Shown here: piece by piece, positions 1 through 26,594 of the stretch
How positions within the stretch are numbered: position 1 is the stretch's first letter
Layout of the letters: each line of letters begins with the position of its first letter
Source: Montifringilla adamsi
Taxonomy: Eukaryota > Chordata > Aves > Passeriformes > Passeridae
NCBI GenBank assembly: GCA_017590115.1
Contig: JAGGNK010008226.1
Coordinates: forward strand, 4,447,617-4,511,616
Reading direction: 5' to 3'
Length of the DNA: 64,000 nt
Notes under the pieces: generated by a model
Databases searched by the model: none
What the model saw: only the letters and a program-made list of their open reading frames with translations
Told to the model about the DNA's origin: nothing
Translations under genes and position numbers: made by a program

Positions 1-1789
1 ACACCAGGATGAGACCTGCTTGCTGCTGAAGCCAGTAGTGCTGATGTGGGTCTGGCTCATGTGTCCTGGGGAGCTTTGACATGGATGGGGTTCCCTTTTG
101 GGGAAAAAACAAATGAGGGAGAGCACATTTTCCCCCATCAGCTGCTTCTTCCCCTGGTGCTGCTGCTGCAGGCAGAGAAGCTCTGCCGGGTGATTCTGCA
201 ACAAGAAGCAGAGAAAGTGTTCGGAGAGAGAAAATGAATCTTACAAGGAACAATTCTGTCAAGGAGTTGGATTTGGAGCTTTCTCCAAAGCCTGCCAGCA
301 GTCCTTCTGGAGACAGCAAACTGCTCTGGGCATGGAGCTCCAGGAGCAGCAGCTGTTGGACTCCGTGGTCCAAGACTCTGGTCCAGAATTGGATCTCAAC
401 CAGCAAACCACCTGGCACAAGGTAGAAGCTCACCATCTCACAGGGTCACAGCAGGATTCCAGAGAATCCAACACTTCTCTATCAATTATGGGAAAACCAT
501 CACAATCTAGATGATGCAGCCATTCCATCACCAGGAGAATGCTGCTGGGGTTTTGGTTTTTTTCAGTGTGCTTGAAGTCAAGCATTGCACCCGCCTCACC
601 TCTCTAGGAACAGCATAAAGTGGGGATTTAGAGATGGAGACAACTTCTCCACCACTTTACCCTGAAAGCATAAAAAGCTCAATCATATGGCTCCTAGCAA
701 AAGGCCTGCTTTTAATGGCAGCAAATTTCCTTGGACTCTGCTGAGAGAGATCCTGGTTCCTTTTTTAATGGTGAGTCTGGAGTACTGGCTCCACGCCAGA
801 ATCAGAAGAGAAGTAGTTCAGATAAAGATGAATTTGTAAGGAAAAATAAATATACAAAAATGGGAACTGGCCTTTGTTGACTATCAAACACAGAAGGAGG
901 TGCCAGAAACATCAAAAGATTTATGAAGTGGCCTAACATATAGGTCAAGTAGAAGGACAAAAACTTATTTAAAAAAAAAAATTGTTTGCTTATTGCTGTG
1001 GAAGTCAATTCCCTTCTTTTTCCCCAATGTTGGAAAACTGTCAGGATTTTCTCCACTGGGCAAAGCAGGTGTTGGGACATTGCAGCTTCCCAAATGTGTA
1101 TAGGAATATATTATTTTCTTTTTTATAAGAATTAACCCAATATGTGAACTGCATAGGAGCACAGGCACCATTACTTGAGTTTCTTTCTCTTTTCATATTA
1201 TATGACCAGCACATAGTAATTTACATATGTTTGTAATGGCAACAGATATAACAAAAGTATTGACATTTGTTAATGTGTGCAAGCTCAAGGAATACCAAGA
1301 AAGAATGGAAGAATAAAAAATTACCTTTTTTTTTTATTTCATTACCTGTATATCACAGCTGCCTTGAAGAAAAAGGATTGCTACAAAGAAGAAATTAAAA
1401 AAATGAAAAAGTGAAATTCAGCTGCTTCTGGTTGATGGTAGTTTCCTGGAAGTCAGCTGGTGGACTAAGGCTGTACAAAGCAACACAGTGGAAATCAAGA
1501 ACTCCAGAGCTGTTTAAGAAAGGGTTTACAAATTCAGCAGGCAGCTCAGTCATGTTTGCATCGTATCTTTGTTGTTAATTAATGAAGTGGGAATGTTCCC
1601 CCTGAAAAGAAGCATGCTGGTCATGTCTGCTGTGCCTCTCAGAGCAAAAGCAGACACTGAGACTGCAGAAACCACACAGATTTGGTGACTTACCACTCTG
1701 TCATCTGATGCTCCTTTTACCCCCACTTCTACCCCAGGACTGAAAGTAAACCCCTACAAGCTTCTCTTCCCCTTGGCTCTTTTTGTAAA

Positions 1790-1850
1790 AATCCCCTTTG
1801 AGGGTAAAATATATTTTGTAAAAATATACCCTTTGAGGGTATATTTTGAG
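1790..1850. repeat. Short imperfect tandem duplication
   Basis: The unit CCCTTTGAGGGTAAAATATATTTTG (two adjacent parts) is followed about 36 bases later by a second copy in which the same CCCTTTGAGGGT core leads into TATATTTTG. The second copy is slightly shortened. It is probably a local replication-slippage product with no known function. Confidence 0.5.
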
Positions 1851-2089
1851 AGGCTGAAAACACCCAGGAAATACGTGGAAAAAACAAGCATCTTTCCTTT
1901 GTTTTCACTCCAGGCCTCTCGAGCTCTAAAGATGTCTGAAAAGGATTTTGTGAGCAGAATCTGGAACCTTCAGCCCAGCTGATTGATTGTGTTTAATTGC
2001 CTTTTGGTTTCATCCACCCAGAGCCATAAATCTGCTGCGTGTCAAAGAGAGGGAGTCGATTAATGGGGCAGTGGCTGTCTAGTCAGGTT

Positions 2090-2160
2090 ACAAAGAAATC
2101 TCAATACAAATACAATTTTTTTCTTTTTTTTACAAGAAATCTCAATCTCAAATACAAAAT
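2090..2160. repeat. Short imperfect direct duplication
   Basis: AAGAAATCTCAATACAAATACAA recurs about 38 bases later as CAAGAAATCTCAATCTCAAATACAAAA, separated by a T-rich stretch. Mismatches between the copies suggest moderate age. It lies in intergenic DNA and has no evident role. Confidence 0.5.
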
Positions 2161-4689
2161 ATGGGTGTTTGAGGATGTGTGGTTTTTAAGCTACTGGTGT
2201 GGTGGGTACCCTGATGAGGGCAGGGGGTGCTGGGGGCTCCAGCAACACACACAACAAATGTGGCACCAGGAAAAGCGAGGGGCTGCTGCCTCTTCCCTCC
2301 TCATCTGCCTGCAGTGAGGGAAACAAAGCCAAAGGAAAACCACAGCAGATTTCTCCTCCTTTTTTATTGCAACCCCCAGAATGGAGGGAGCTCAGCACAC
2401 ACGCTGAGGAGCCAACTGACACAGGCAGAGCACCAGAGGTGACAGGGTTCCATCTGCATCCAAGGGACATCCTTCATGTCTAGGGCTGTGCAAAAGAGGC
2501 CTGGCATGAAATTCTGGGCTGATTTTAAAGCTTGCTGGAACCATCCTGAACCTGTCGTTTCCCAAATATTAAGCCAGGTGAGGATCCAGAGTAATTGTCA
2601 ACAATTGAAGCAAAAAGTCAAATGAGGGGCAAGCAAAGCACTGCCAGATACTAGGGGGAAAAAAAACCCCTAAAACCCCACTACTTTTAACTCACAATAA
2701 TAACATTTTTCCTTTTTTTACCATTTTATCTGGTTAGTAACATTTTTATTGACCCTCTCAGAACCCTGCCATGATTATGTCCATTATGTGATTACTGATC
2801 ATTTATATAGCATTAGTCTCCCGTTTTAAAAATGTGCAAACAGGTTTTTTAATTTCTTTACAGAATTTTTTGTACACACCTAATGTGCATAGATAATTAC
2901 AAATAAATATAGTATTTTTAGTAAAAAAATATGATAAAAGGGCTACTTAACTCTAAAGAACAAATCAACAGATGATGTTTCATTGACCAGTTGATAAATA
3001 AATATTGCAACTCCACTGACATGACTGAAGTCTTGGATTACATCAGCTGAAGAAGCCCCACCATTTGTTATAACAGCTGTCAGGGAACAAGTCTTGGAAA
3101 TTTTAAAGGAGAGAGAAAATACCAATTTGAAAAAATATATAGGCAAATTTTTATTACTTACAATTCCCAGCAGAAACCCAAATGTATGGGGGTTTTTCTC
3201 AATTCTCTGACCTGAAAAATGCAAATACTTTTAAAAAAGAAACTCACTGAAAAGAACTGAAATAGACTCAAGAAAATTTGTAGGAGCAGGGAAAGAAAAA
3301 ACTTCAGGCCAGGATTTCCCCAGTTTTTGTGGTAGTGGAAAAATATTCTCAAGTGCTTTTGGCACCCAGGATTTGGCACACGACCCTTGAAGAAACTCTG
3401 GGACCACGTGAGAAGATGAACCCCAGTTTCCCAGCAGTGTCACACCCTCTCTGTCCAGCCCTGGATGCAGCTGCTCCTCTGGACACCCAAAGCATCATTC
3501 CCATGGTAGACCCCTCACTCACTGAATTTTGCATTCAGAAGGCAATTTGTGCATCTCTGTGCCAAGAAACTTTGGAATAGAAGTTCTGCATGCTGCTGAG
3601 AAACCCTAAAATAAATCATAGTTGTGCCAGGGAAACACATCTAGACAAAATATTGCACCTTGGTTACCTTCTCTCAGATGTCTTTAAAAGAGTTCTTGGG
3701 AGTTTTGATTTTTTTTTCCCCCCATGAATTGTATTTCCCATTGGTTCCAGTACAACAGGCCATAGATTTCCCCAGACAGCAGGGACACCAGGGCTCCTGT
3801 TTGCTGGCCTCTTTCTCCACCCTCTCAGGCAATTCAGAGATGCCCCAGCAGAAGAGATGAGCTGCTCCCCTGCCACAGAGAATTATCAGTCCTCCCTGGA
3901 AATGAGGACTTTGGTAAAGCTTTCCCAATAAATCACTATTTCAAGGAAAACCTGGTCCCAGCACCCAGTGCTGGGCAAGGGAAATGGGACCAGGTCCCTC
4001 ACAAACCATCCCAAAAACCATCCTGGCCCCTGGCCTCACTCATAGCCTCTGGTTCCAGGGGGCAAATGCTGGAGAAACAGGAAAAAAACCCATCAAAATA
4101 CTGGCTGACAGTCAGAGCAATATGGACATGTTTGATCCTTCAAAGTGTATTCTTCAAGGAAACCTCATCTTCAGCCTGAACTGGAAATAAAACATTTAAA
4201 AAGCAAAATTACTGAACATTTATACAGCATTAGTGCCACCATAATTGTGGTACCTGGATGTCACTTAGGGCTAGTCTGTTCTGATGTGACAAAATCTAAA
4301 TACTCCATTTCCTACTTTGACTTTATATGCCATTGCCTGCTCTTAAATACCTGCAACATAAAATGGCTTCATTTCCTTCTGACTCTTTATCATTCTGATA
4401 TAATCAAAATACTCCATCTTCTGCAGGGCAATTACACTCTAGAAAGCTTCTGACAAACCACTGCTTTCCACTGCACAGGAATCCAATCTCAGGATTTTTG
4501 GCCAGCTGTGATAATCACAAACAAGCCAGGACCTGACATTTAACATCCTTAATAGAGGGGGATCTCTCTTGTTAAATGCATCACTAAATTGAATTTACTG
4601 AACAATACATCCCACTGACAGCCTCCACATGTGCCAGCAGAGCTTTCCAGGACTCTGCTGCAGATCTGGGTTACCTTTGGCCAACAGCA

Positions 4690-4990
4690 CAGATTTGCAA
4701 AATCACAAAGTTTCAGCTGGAAAGGACCCTGGGGATCATCTTGGCCAACCTTGTGTTGAAAGCAGGGCCTTAGATGAGTTTATCCACGGCCCTGGCAAGC
4801 CAAGTTCTTGAATATCTACAGCCAGGAAGATTCCACAGCTTCTCCAGGCAGTTCATCCCAGTGTCCAAGTGGTCCCAAAGTGAAGAAATTGCTTCTAAAA
4901 TTCAGATAGAAATACCCTGAAGCAACTGGTACCTCTTCACCTTGTTCTCTCAGCACTGTCTCCATCTTCTCTCTCCTCTAGGACCTTACA
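4690..4990 (-). mobile_element. CR1 LINE 3' fragment (antisense to window)
   Basis: Read on the plus strand, the segment begins like a reversed CR1 3' end: AATCACAAAGTTTCAGCTGG, then AAAGGACC, GATCAT and CCAACC. It continues with the clauses AGCCAAGTTCTTGAATATCT and TTCCACAGCTTCTCCAGGCA that are characteristic of avian CR1. The element is therefore on the minus strand with its 3' terminus near 4.69 kb. It is 5'-truncated and diverged, as most CR1 copies in birds are. Its edges are approximate. Confidence 0.75.
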
Positions 4991-7162
4991 GAAAAGGTTA
5001 ACAGGTAAATCTAATAAAAGGGGATAAAAAAGATTTGCTCCACAGAATCTCATGGCAACAAAAGCTCAGGAGTACAGACATTTTCACAGGCAGTCTTTAC
5101 AAAAACAAACTGCTGGAGGTACCTTATGCTTCATCCCAACAACCTTATTATATTTACTGTGGAAAAATCAATGATGTTTTCTAATTATTAGATCAAATTA
5201 TGCAACTACAGAACTTCCTGATTACAGAATGGACAGATGACCTTTCAAAAGCAGGTGTTGGTTGGCTTTTTTCCCCCTTTCTATGGCTGGGGTTTTTTTT
5301 ATGAATAGCAACTATCTACTTTTTTTTTTTAACTTTTTTTTTTTTCTTAAGTAATTTGGTTGCTTAAAAAAATGTAAATAAAACTAAAACATATTAAAGT
5401 TCCTAGGACTTGTCTTTTGATAATATTTTGCTTTTCCTAAACAGACACACACTTAAAATTTCCTGGAATACAGAAAAATCTCTGAAACTCATCACTGGTA
5501 TTAACCTTCTCTTGGTTTAATTTATCACTTTGAGATCATTGAACCTTTCACTAAAATGATGCTCTCTAAACCTGAGGGTTCTGTGCTGCTTTTTTCTCAA
5601 GGGCTAGACATGAAAATTGCTACATTGTGCACACAGCTTTGCTCATCTTGCTTCCAGAAATAAAGCAGTCAATTTATTTGTCTTTAGACAAGTTTGAAAC
5701 TCATAACACAACTGAACTCTTACTTTTGTAAAGGCAAAATGAATCAGATATTGGATGGTATAACATCAAGAGAAAAAAGAACAAGCTGTATTCTTATCTG
5801 ATGCATACAGCCTGTGCTACTTGGTATATTACAGCCAAAAATTGCAGTCTTGACTCATATATATCACCCCTGCTACTTGCTAAGTTAGAATAAAGAAGAG
5901 GAAACCCTCCAAAACAGGCAATATCAACTTGTTTATGGATTTTGAGCTGTAAGAAACCTCATTTCTACATTATTTTCCCATATATTGCACAGAGGTGATT
6001 CAAATCAATACCTAAATGAGGGACAAAAACCACGGAGATGCTGAAGGGAACTGATCACACACAGAACACGCCCCTCACTATCCACACCAACGTAAATCCA
6101 CTTCCCGACAAAATGCACTCTCCATCACTGCTCCCATTAGTGGCAACTTTACTTTCAGATGAGACAGCAATCCCAAATCCTCAAGCCTTCTACTCAAGAA
6201 CGATCCAAAGGCAGGATTTCCCCTTTGAACGAATTTCAGAGCCAGATTTTATTTTCTGGGGCCTACTTTCCTCTTGCAGCTCCACACACAGAGGATATTC
6301 TGCTTCTCCCCCCAAAAGTGAGGCTTCTGTGCCCTGCCCTAGAGCCAGGGTTTCCACAGAAGGAAATCAGTCAGCAGACAGAGAAGAAAGTCTTCAGATA
6401 GCAGGAAAGAATGAAATAAAAAAATAACAAAAATAAAATAAATAATAATTAACTATAATAATTTTAAAAACTTGATCTCCAGGGATTACAGTATAAAATT
6501 AGGAAAATGGCATAACAGACTTCAGATAACATTTGTGGAACACCTCCAAGGTGAAAATCTAACTCTCTGAGAGCTAAAATATCAAAATAGAAAAACCAAA
6601 TCACCTGTTTGAAACAAAAGCAGGGCAACAAATAAGTTTACATTAATTAACAGCACCTTTCCATCACATTTCTGCAAGTTTTCATCCTGTTATTTTAAAA
6701 AGGTACCAAAGTAGAAGAGATGCACTTAAATCCATTTCAATACAAACAGAGCAAGATTCAAGATCTTCTGAGAGCCTTTAAAAAAATCTTAAAACCAGAC
6801 GTGTCATTACAATCACTGTGGTTTCTGTCACAGTAGCCACCGTTGCTGCTGATTGCAATAGAGGTTGTGGGGAAAGGGAATTATGGTTTCCAGTGAAGTC
6901 AGTGGGAATCTTCCCATCAGATAATTCTTAATTGAAAACCACCAGTTTTTAACGGGAATTTTTTTAGGAAGTTTCTTAGGGCTGGCATGGGGTTTTCAGT
7001 CAGAGCAGAAAGGAACCAAAGAGCAGTTTGGTGTCTGGAGCACTTCCAGAGCACGTGGTGAAGAGCACATCCAACACCCCTCTCCAGGCTAACCTGCAGC
7101 AATGTGACCATAAAGTTCTGCCTCAAGCACAGGCTGGTTTGGGGTGTCTTCTTTCTGCTTCC

Positions 7163-7166
<4 letters not shown>

Positions 7167-7196
<30 letters not shown>

Positions 7197-7216
7197 AAAA
7201 AAAAAAAAAGGAAAAA
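7167..7216. repeat. Poly(A) tract
   Basis: An uninterrupted run of about 28 A residues is followed by two more A runs separated by GG. It lies beyond the probable FGFR2 polyadenylation site, so it is likely a simple repeat in intergenic DNA. No flanking SINE body or target-site duplication was recognised. Confidence 0.8.
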
Positions 7217-7651
7217 ATACAACAAATACAACAGAAAACTTTTAGACTCTTGCCATGATGCCAAACTTTTTCCCTCTTTCCATCTGTTATGATTTTTTAA
7301 AAAAATCTCCCATGCAAATAGTCCTCCAGCCTCCCCTGAATGAATCAGAAACCTCACTAATTAAAGGATACAGCCTAAATAAAAAGAGAACATACTTTGG
7401 GTCTACCTTATGAACACTTCAAGCCATTTTCCACCAAAGACTGTACATATGTTTACTCAAATAACCCATGCTATTCACAGGTAGACATTTTACAAGACAG
7501 AGGCAAAAGCATTATTCCTGAAAGGATTGCTTTGTAATACAGGATCAATGATAAGGTCTAAAGGAAGCTTTTCTGGATGTGTTCCATCACTTGATGTTCA
7601 GGAAACCATTTTGTATGACACAAAGGATTAGGAAAAATAAGCTGCATGACA

Positions 7652-7657
7652 TTTATT
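7652..7657 (-). terminator. FGFR2: Candidate FGFR2 polyadenylation signal (distal)
   Basis: The minus strand reads AATAAA here, within ACAAAATAAATGTCATGCAG. A T/G-bearing stretch (TCCTTTGTGTCATAC) lies about 25-45 bases downstream, as expected for a cleavage region. Its distance from the stop, about 1.58 kb, fits a vertebrate FGFR2 3' UTR. Confidence 0.55.
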
Positions 7658-7690
7658 TTGTAATTTTAACATTAATATCTGTAGAAACAT

Positions 7691-7696
7691 TTTATT
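7691..7696 (-). terminator. FGFR2: Candidate FGFR2 polyadenylation signal (proximal of a pair)
   Basis: AATAAA on the minus strand, within TGACAATAAAATG, 39 bases before the distal hexamer. Either or both of the pair could direct 3'-end formation. Another AATAAA at 8250-8255 could give a shorter 3' UTR of about 1.0 kb. Confidence 0.45.
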
Positions 7697-9087
7697 GTCA
7701 GTACAAAAGTTAACAGATTTTAATACTTATTTTACCCAATTAAAAAATTATTAAAAAAAAAAAAAACCAAACAAAACCAAAACAAACACACCACCACATA
7801 AAACAGTGAAATTTGCATTCATATTCCATGGCCGTATCAATGTGAATGTTCTGAAAGTAAAAATACAGGATTCTGTAAAAAAGATGCAAACAACAGTGAT
7901 ATTTCTAGCAGAGGCCAGTGCTACACCTACTGTTATGGAATGGTTCAGAAGGAAATAGTGGAGTCAGCATGAATTAATCCCCTAAAAAGATGCTGATATT
8001 CCTATGGCAAGCTGTCATTATAAACAACTTCTCTCTTTTTAACTTAAGTTACAATAGAAGGATAAAGGCAAAAGATCCAGGCCAAAAGGTCTGGAACCTA
8101 TTATCCAACTGAGGCAAGAGAATTGTAGATAATTTGATGCATGTGCAACTCAGGGTAGAAGATCAGCTCCTTTTAGAGCAGTCTGTTCTGCTGTGGTAAT
8201 AGACCAACTCATGTCTTTCCTTACATTAAGAACCTTCTTCAAAATGTCCTTTATTTTCTTTTTTTTTTTTATTTTTTTGGAGTGGAACGACTCTGCTTTT
8301 TGGACCTTATAAGAAAAAGACTTTCTTGTTAAAGGATTTGGTTTTAATAAGAATAATCATCTGACACTGCAGTTTTTAAACACAAATAAATCAAAAGTTT
8401 AATTTCCCCAAATTAGTTATATACTGTAAATATTTCTTTTCTTAAAGATCTGAAAACTAGTAAAGTCTGAGCAATATATCTACTAGTCCTCTGTGCTGCC
8501 TGCATAGAAATGCCATTTAAATTACAAAAACACAACAACCCTATAAACGATTAACTGTTTTGTACATTACCAATTAGTTAATAAATTAATGATATACCAT
8601 TTTCCCTGAAAGCAAAGTATTTTCCACCTTTGGATGGTGAAAATTAAGAAATTCTGTGTAAGAACAGCATTTAGCAAATAGCTGTTAAAAAAGAGACTAA
8701 TTTGCTAGGTGGATTGGGAATCCATTTTTTAAATCAATACAAAAAATAATTCATTGTAAATATATATAATATATATTTATACATATTTTTGAATATATTT
8801 ACATACATCCAGCACCTATATACTGCATTTGTGCTCTGTAAGTGTGTGCCAACATATATTTTCTCCAAATATTACAAAATAAACAAGAAAGGCAGACCCA
8901 GAGTTTGCCTCAAGTCCAACTGGTCCATTGTACAAACAAAGTCTGTTGCAGCTCACAGGAAGCCAGAAAATTGATAGCAATGGGTATCTAGACACAGCTC
9001 ATAAACATTCTTCCTTCTTGGGAACATCTGAAAGCTGCAAGTGATGTGAATCTTTATGTAGGCTCTGACCGCTTTCCTCCAAATTGT

Positions 9088-9134
9088 TTTTTTTTCTTCT
9101 TTTTCTTCTCTCTCTCTTTTTTTTTTTTTTCCCC
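9088..9134 (-). repeat. FGFR2: Purine (A/G) tract early in the FGFR2 3' UTR
   Basis: On the minus strand this is an almost pure A/G tract made of A runs, GAGAGAGAGA and AAGAAGAAAAAGAAGAA blocks, starting about 100 bases after the stop codon. It is a low-complexity sequence that would differ in length between individuals or species. A role in mRNA stability is possible but not shown. Confidence 0.75.
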
Positions 9135-9234
9135 ATATTTCCTATGTACAAGCAGAAACATGAAGGTCCTGGAGGAAAGCTTTTGCTTTGCATACGGTAG
9201 GTAGCTTGATGTTCTTGCCTCTTTGCTCCTCTTT

Positions 9235-12974
<3,740 letters not shown>

Positions 12975-13080
12975 CTCATTAGTTGTGAGAGTGAGGATCC
13001 GATCCAAGTCCTCCACCAACTGTTTGAAAGTGGGTCTGTGAGAAGGCACAGCATGCCAGCAATCTCTCATCATCATATAG
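12975..13080 (-). CDS. FGFR2: FGFR2 exon 17: end of the kinase domain
   Basis: A 106-base exon, residues 733-767 plus the last base of Leu732. It encodes [19 protein letters not shown] and then [16 protein letters not shown], which forms the final helices of the kinase C-lobe. CW-x6-RP is the subdomain XI signature of tyrosine kinases; the Arg pairs with the APE glutamate. The acceptor is TTCCAG and the donor GAG|GTAGGT. Length and phase equal the human exon. Confidence 0.98.
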
Positions 13081-24547
<11,467 letters not shown>

Positions 24548-24699
24548 TTATCTCTTGGGAACTCCCACTTGGGGTCTTCTGGCAGTTCATACTCCGAGAC
24601 TCCTGCCAGCATGGGGGCATCAGCAGTGGAGGAGAGGCGGGTGGTGATCCTCACCAGAGGCGTGTTGGAGTTCATGGAGGAGCTCGAGTCGGCCGACAC
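24548..24699 (-). CDS. FGFR2: FGFR2 exon 10: intracellular juxtamembrane segment
   Basis: A 152-base exon for residues 430-479 plus two bases of Lys480. It encodes [20 protein letters not shown], then [20 protein letters not shown] and [10 protein letters not shown]. It completes the FRS2-binding juxtamembrane region begun in exon 9 and holds Tyr466 in SEYELP, a known FGFR2 autophosphorylation site. The acceptor is CCACAG and the donor GATAA|GTACGT. It follows exon 9 in phase 0, so use or omission of the preceding Val-Thr leaves the frame intact. Confidence 0.98.
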
Positions 24700-25159
24700 C
24701 TGTGGTTGCAATGCAAGATGCAACAAGAGAAAAAAAAAACAAAGGAGATGTAATCTTGGCCCAAAATCTGAAAACCACCAGTACCAGATACCAAGCCAGC
24801 TCAGAACCATGGTTTTAGGAAGTGGCTGAATCTAGAGTCTTGATTCTAGTGCTCTGTTCTCACATTTTGCCTTCCCTTTAAGCACAATACTTGCTGTAAT
24901 GGCTGCCAATACTGTCAGTCCGTCCCATAAATCAAAAACCATGTAAGCTTTAAATTTATTCCCTCAGAAGTTATTTTTGTTTATCATATTAATTTTTTTT
25001 AAAATAAACTGGCAGTATTTACATCACTACCCTCAGATATCCAAGTGATCAGCTTATACCATGAGCAGGTGACCAATAAGTTCTCTTTTTCCACTCCTAG
25101 TTGTCCATGTCACCACATTTTTTCCCAAGGTGGAAAATTGATAAAAAATTGATTAAAAA

Positions 25160-25448
25160 AATGTGGGGCACACCCAGGTGGGGCTCCATCTCTTCTCCCA
25201 AGGAAAAGCAATAACAGAAGAGTAAATGGCCTCCAGGGGAGGTTTGGATTGGATGTTAAGAACAGCTCCTTCAATGGATGGACTGTCAGGCTGCCCAGGG
25301 CAGTAGTGGAGTCACCAACCTCAGAGGGATTTAAAATATGTGTAGATGTGGCACATGGGACATGGTTTAGTGGTGGTCTTGGCACGGCTTACATTTGGAC
25401 TCAATGATCTTAAAGGTCTTTTCCAGCCTATATGATTCTATTAGTTTC
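25160..25448 (+). mobile_element. CR1 LINE 3' fragment
   Basis: The plus strand contains the hallmark CR1 end: GGAGGTTTGGATTGGATGTT, GGCTGCCCAGGGCAGTAGTG, GAGTCACC, GGACTCAATGATCTTAAAGG, TCTTTTCCAGCC and the terminal ATGATTCTATTAG. This is the 3' end of the avian non-LTR retrotransposon family CR1, 5'-truncated as usual. It lies in FGFR2 intron 9 in the opposite orientation to the gene. Copy age appears moderate, since most diagnostic words remain intact. Confidence 0.9.
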
Positions 25449-26578
25449 TATTTTCCAAGTACTCAATACTGAAAGTATCAAAAAGCTATCACAACACTTC
25501 AGTTTTCAATTAACTACATTCTTAGCTAAAGACTCTACAGGAAATGTGGGGAAGAGGTCCTAAAAATAACTCAGTTTTGAAACTCTGGAGTGTGATTTCT
25601 CATCAGCTCCAATATCTTCCTTAGAGTAGCAAAGGTACTTATCAATAAATATTTTGAAAAAAGAGATTGCTGCTCCATCCACGTAATTTGTTTTGGTGTG
25701 AATCTTCTGTAAGGCTCTTTCCTCAAGCCTGCAAGCAGCAGCCTGACATCTGCTGCCCTCAGAGCTTCAAGCGAACACTAACACAAAATAGAAATGCTTG
25801 TATTGCCAGTCTTCCCCTCCCCAGTGTGAATCCTCCTCCTCTCTTCACACCACGATCGTGTCGTGGCCAAGCCCAAATCTGGCTGGGATGAAGGATGTCA
25901 CAAAGCCATCACTGGCACCCATCCTCACACCAGGCAGCAGGAGGTTCTTCTCTTGGACCCAGCTGGAACCTGGAGCACCAGAGTACCCACACCCTCATCA
26001 CCTGGATGAGGATCAACTTTGCCACCAGGTTTGCTTATGTAAAATGTCACCAGGCTACAGCTTTGTTCCACAAAATTAGATTTAAAAAGACATCTTACTA
26101 AAACCAGAGGTTAAGAGTGGAAAGAGGTTTCATAATGAAGAAAATGCTAAGGGTTGCTATCAAAAAACTAATCTTGTTAACCAGATTAGCAGCTGACAGA
26201 CTTTCCCTGATATGTGAAACAGCTCCTGCACACAAGATGTGGCCATGGAAAGAGAGAGTGAACTGCACAAACACAAGGCCACCATTCAAAAAAGAAAGGC
26301 GGACTGCTTCTGCCTCATTCATCCCACCATCATGAATGTTAATATTTACTTTCAGCAAATATAAGTACCTGGCACATTGCTCTAGGAAAATAAATCCAGT
26401 GACCACTTGGGACACAAACAGAAAAGCACTATGAAGGCAGACTATGGAGGTGTAAATAAATCAGTGAGTGAATACTGAATGGAATCCTGAGAGAGATGCT
26501 GCCATGCCCAGCCTGCAGAGGGGAACTCACCTGCTGGACCAGTCAGCAGGAGAACCTGGGCTGGAATCTGATCTGCTC

Positions 26579-26594
26579 TTTTTTTTTTTTTTTT
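26579..26594. repeat. Poly(T) tract
   Basis: A run of about 15 T residues is followed by CTCTCTCCCCTCTTTCC, giving a polypyrimidine patch on the plus strand of intron 9. No SINE body adjoins it. Confidence 0.7.

Larger units (their letters stand above)
1..7625. other. Intergenic DNA downstream of FGFR2
   Basis: No coding exon is recognisable on either strand. Open frames here are short, carry no domain motif and mostly run through AT-rich or homopolymer sequence. The stretch holds one old CR1 fragment (about 4.69-4.99 kb), a long A tract near 7.17 kb, T-rich tracts near 5.3 kb and two small imperfect duplications near 1.8 and 2.1 kb. In vertebrates the FGFR2 3' end faces a large gene-poor interval, which fits what is seen. 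Distal regulatory elements could be present but cannot be recognised without a cross-species alignment. Confidence 0.7.
7626..9234 (-). other. FGFR2: FGFR2 3' untranslated region (probable extent)
   Basis: The sequence directly 3' of the TGA stop holds no further coding exon. On the minus strand it is AT-rich and contains several AATAAA hexamers: at 8250-8255, 7691-7696 and 7652-7657. Cleavage just past the last would give a 3' UTR of about 1.6 kb, near the size known for vertebrate FGFR2. A purine tract (9088-9134) and an AU-rich stretch of TATATA/ATTTA type near 8.76-8.80 kb lie within it. The 3' end is inferred from hexamers and expected length, not observed. Confidence 0.6.
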
